Shown here: piece by piece, positions 6,475-6,685 of the stretch
How the letters are laid out: each line of letters begins with the position of its first letter
Numbering within the stretch: the stretch's first letter is position 1
DNA from: an uncultured Pseudomonadota bacterium
GTDB taxonomy: Bacteria > Desulfobacterota_B > Binatia > UBA9968
Length of the DNA: 6,685 nt
Reading direction: 5' to 3'
Assembly: GCA_946478635.1 (NCBI GenBank)
Contig: CAMLCX010000275.1
Span: 1-6,685, forward strand
Notes under the pieces: generated by a model
Databases searched by the model: none
Told to the model about the DNA's origin: nothing
What the model saw: only the letters and a program-made list of their open reading frames with translations
Position numbers and translations under genes: made by a program

Positions 6475-6478
6475 CTCC
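6475..6478 (-). promoter_or_regulatory. Ribosome binding site supporting the TTG start of the NTE-like gene
   Basis: On the minus strand the sequence is GGAG followed by CGACT and then TTG at 6469, an ideal five-base spacing. The ATG at 6445 is preceded only by GC-rich sequence with no purine-rich match, so this site decides the start in favour of TTG. Confidence 0.6.
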
Positions 6479-6495
6479 GTTCCCAGACGCGCAGA

Positions 6496-6523
6496 ACTAT
6501 CTCGAAAGAAGCTTTTATGTCAA
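6496..6523 (-). promoter_or_regulatory. Sigma-70-like promoter of the NTE-like gene
   Basis: Read on the minus strand there is a perfect -35 hexamer TTGACA (6518-6523), a 16-base spacer and GATAGT as the -10 (6496-6501). The -10 matches TATAAT at four of six positions, including the conserved A2 and T6. Transcription would start near 6489, giving a leader of about 20 bases that contains the GGAG site and leads into TTG 6469. Position and strand agree with the gene it would serve. No operator is visible around it. Confidence 0.6.
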
Positions 6524-6685
6524 TCGAAGCGACGAGGCTGAGGGCGTTGCTAGTCCGGATTATGCGCGGTAATGCGGCGGTCGAGCTGCAACCCTTCCGG
6601 AACAAAGGCAAAGCAGTTGTATCTTGAAGATGCTAGTGTAGTGTCTCACGCTGTTGGTGCTTTATCCGGCGTATAGTCTCCGCCA

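Noticed and set aside
6600..6685. Possible tRNA end or new gene at the right edge (sequence ending TCTCCGCCA)
   Set aside because: No T-arm consensus, no pairing acceptor strand at the right distance and no coding frame with a start signal could be found.

Overview
The window looks like ordinary chromosomal DNA from a Gram-negative bacterium. Four of the seven proteins are, or appear to be, exported or membrane-associated: two putative lipoproteins, a secretory TPR protein and a patatin-type phospholipase. Base composition is moderately GC-rich and genes are packed tightly, with short or overlapping junctions. The gene set would fit a proteobacterial or deltaproteobacterial-grade lineage, but nothing here fixes the taxon. 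I see no insertion sequence, integrase, CRISPR array, rRNA or tRNA.

Layout. Bases 2-1957 (+) hold three co-directional genes. The first is the 3' three quarters of a branched-chain aminotransferase (ilvE), cut by the window edge. Next comes a YciA-type acyl-CoA thioesterase. Third is a secreted TPR protein that resembles the RMD/FAM82 (regulator of microtubule dynamics) family. The last two genes abut exactly (TGA then ATG) and share a reading frame. Bases 1944-2801 (-) encode a putative lipoprotein alpha/beta hydrolase, whose 3' end overlaps the TPR gene by 14 bases. An 82-base divergent intergenic region (2802-2883) separates it from a two-gene operon at 2884-4589 (+). That operon encodes a PhnD-like substrate-binding lipoprotein and a PhnC-like ABC ATPase, joined by a GTGA stop/start overlap. 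No PhnE permease gene follows. Bases 4559-6469 (-) encode a one-CNB-domain homologue of neuropathy target esterase (NTE/PNPLA6), overlapping the ATPase gene by 31 bases. It has a good sigma-70-like promoter and Shine-Dalgarno sequence that together support a TTG start. Bases 6524-6685 hold nothing I can recognise.

How the genes fit together. The PhnD/PhnC pair is one functional unit, half of an oxyanion or phosphonate-type importer whose membrane subunit must be elsewhere if the transporter works. The ilvE-yciA-TPR row is probably co-transcribed, but a shared pathway is not evident. The NTE-like lipase stands alone under its own promoter. I do not see a clear undescribed defence or mobile system. 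The points most worth a second look are the permease-less transporter pair, the bacterial RMD-like and NTE-like proteins, the abutting same-frame yciA/TPR junction, and two overlapping convergent gene ends.
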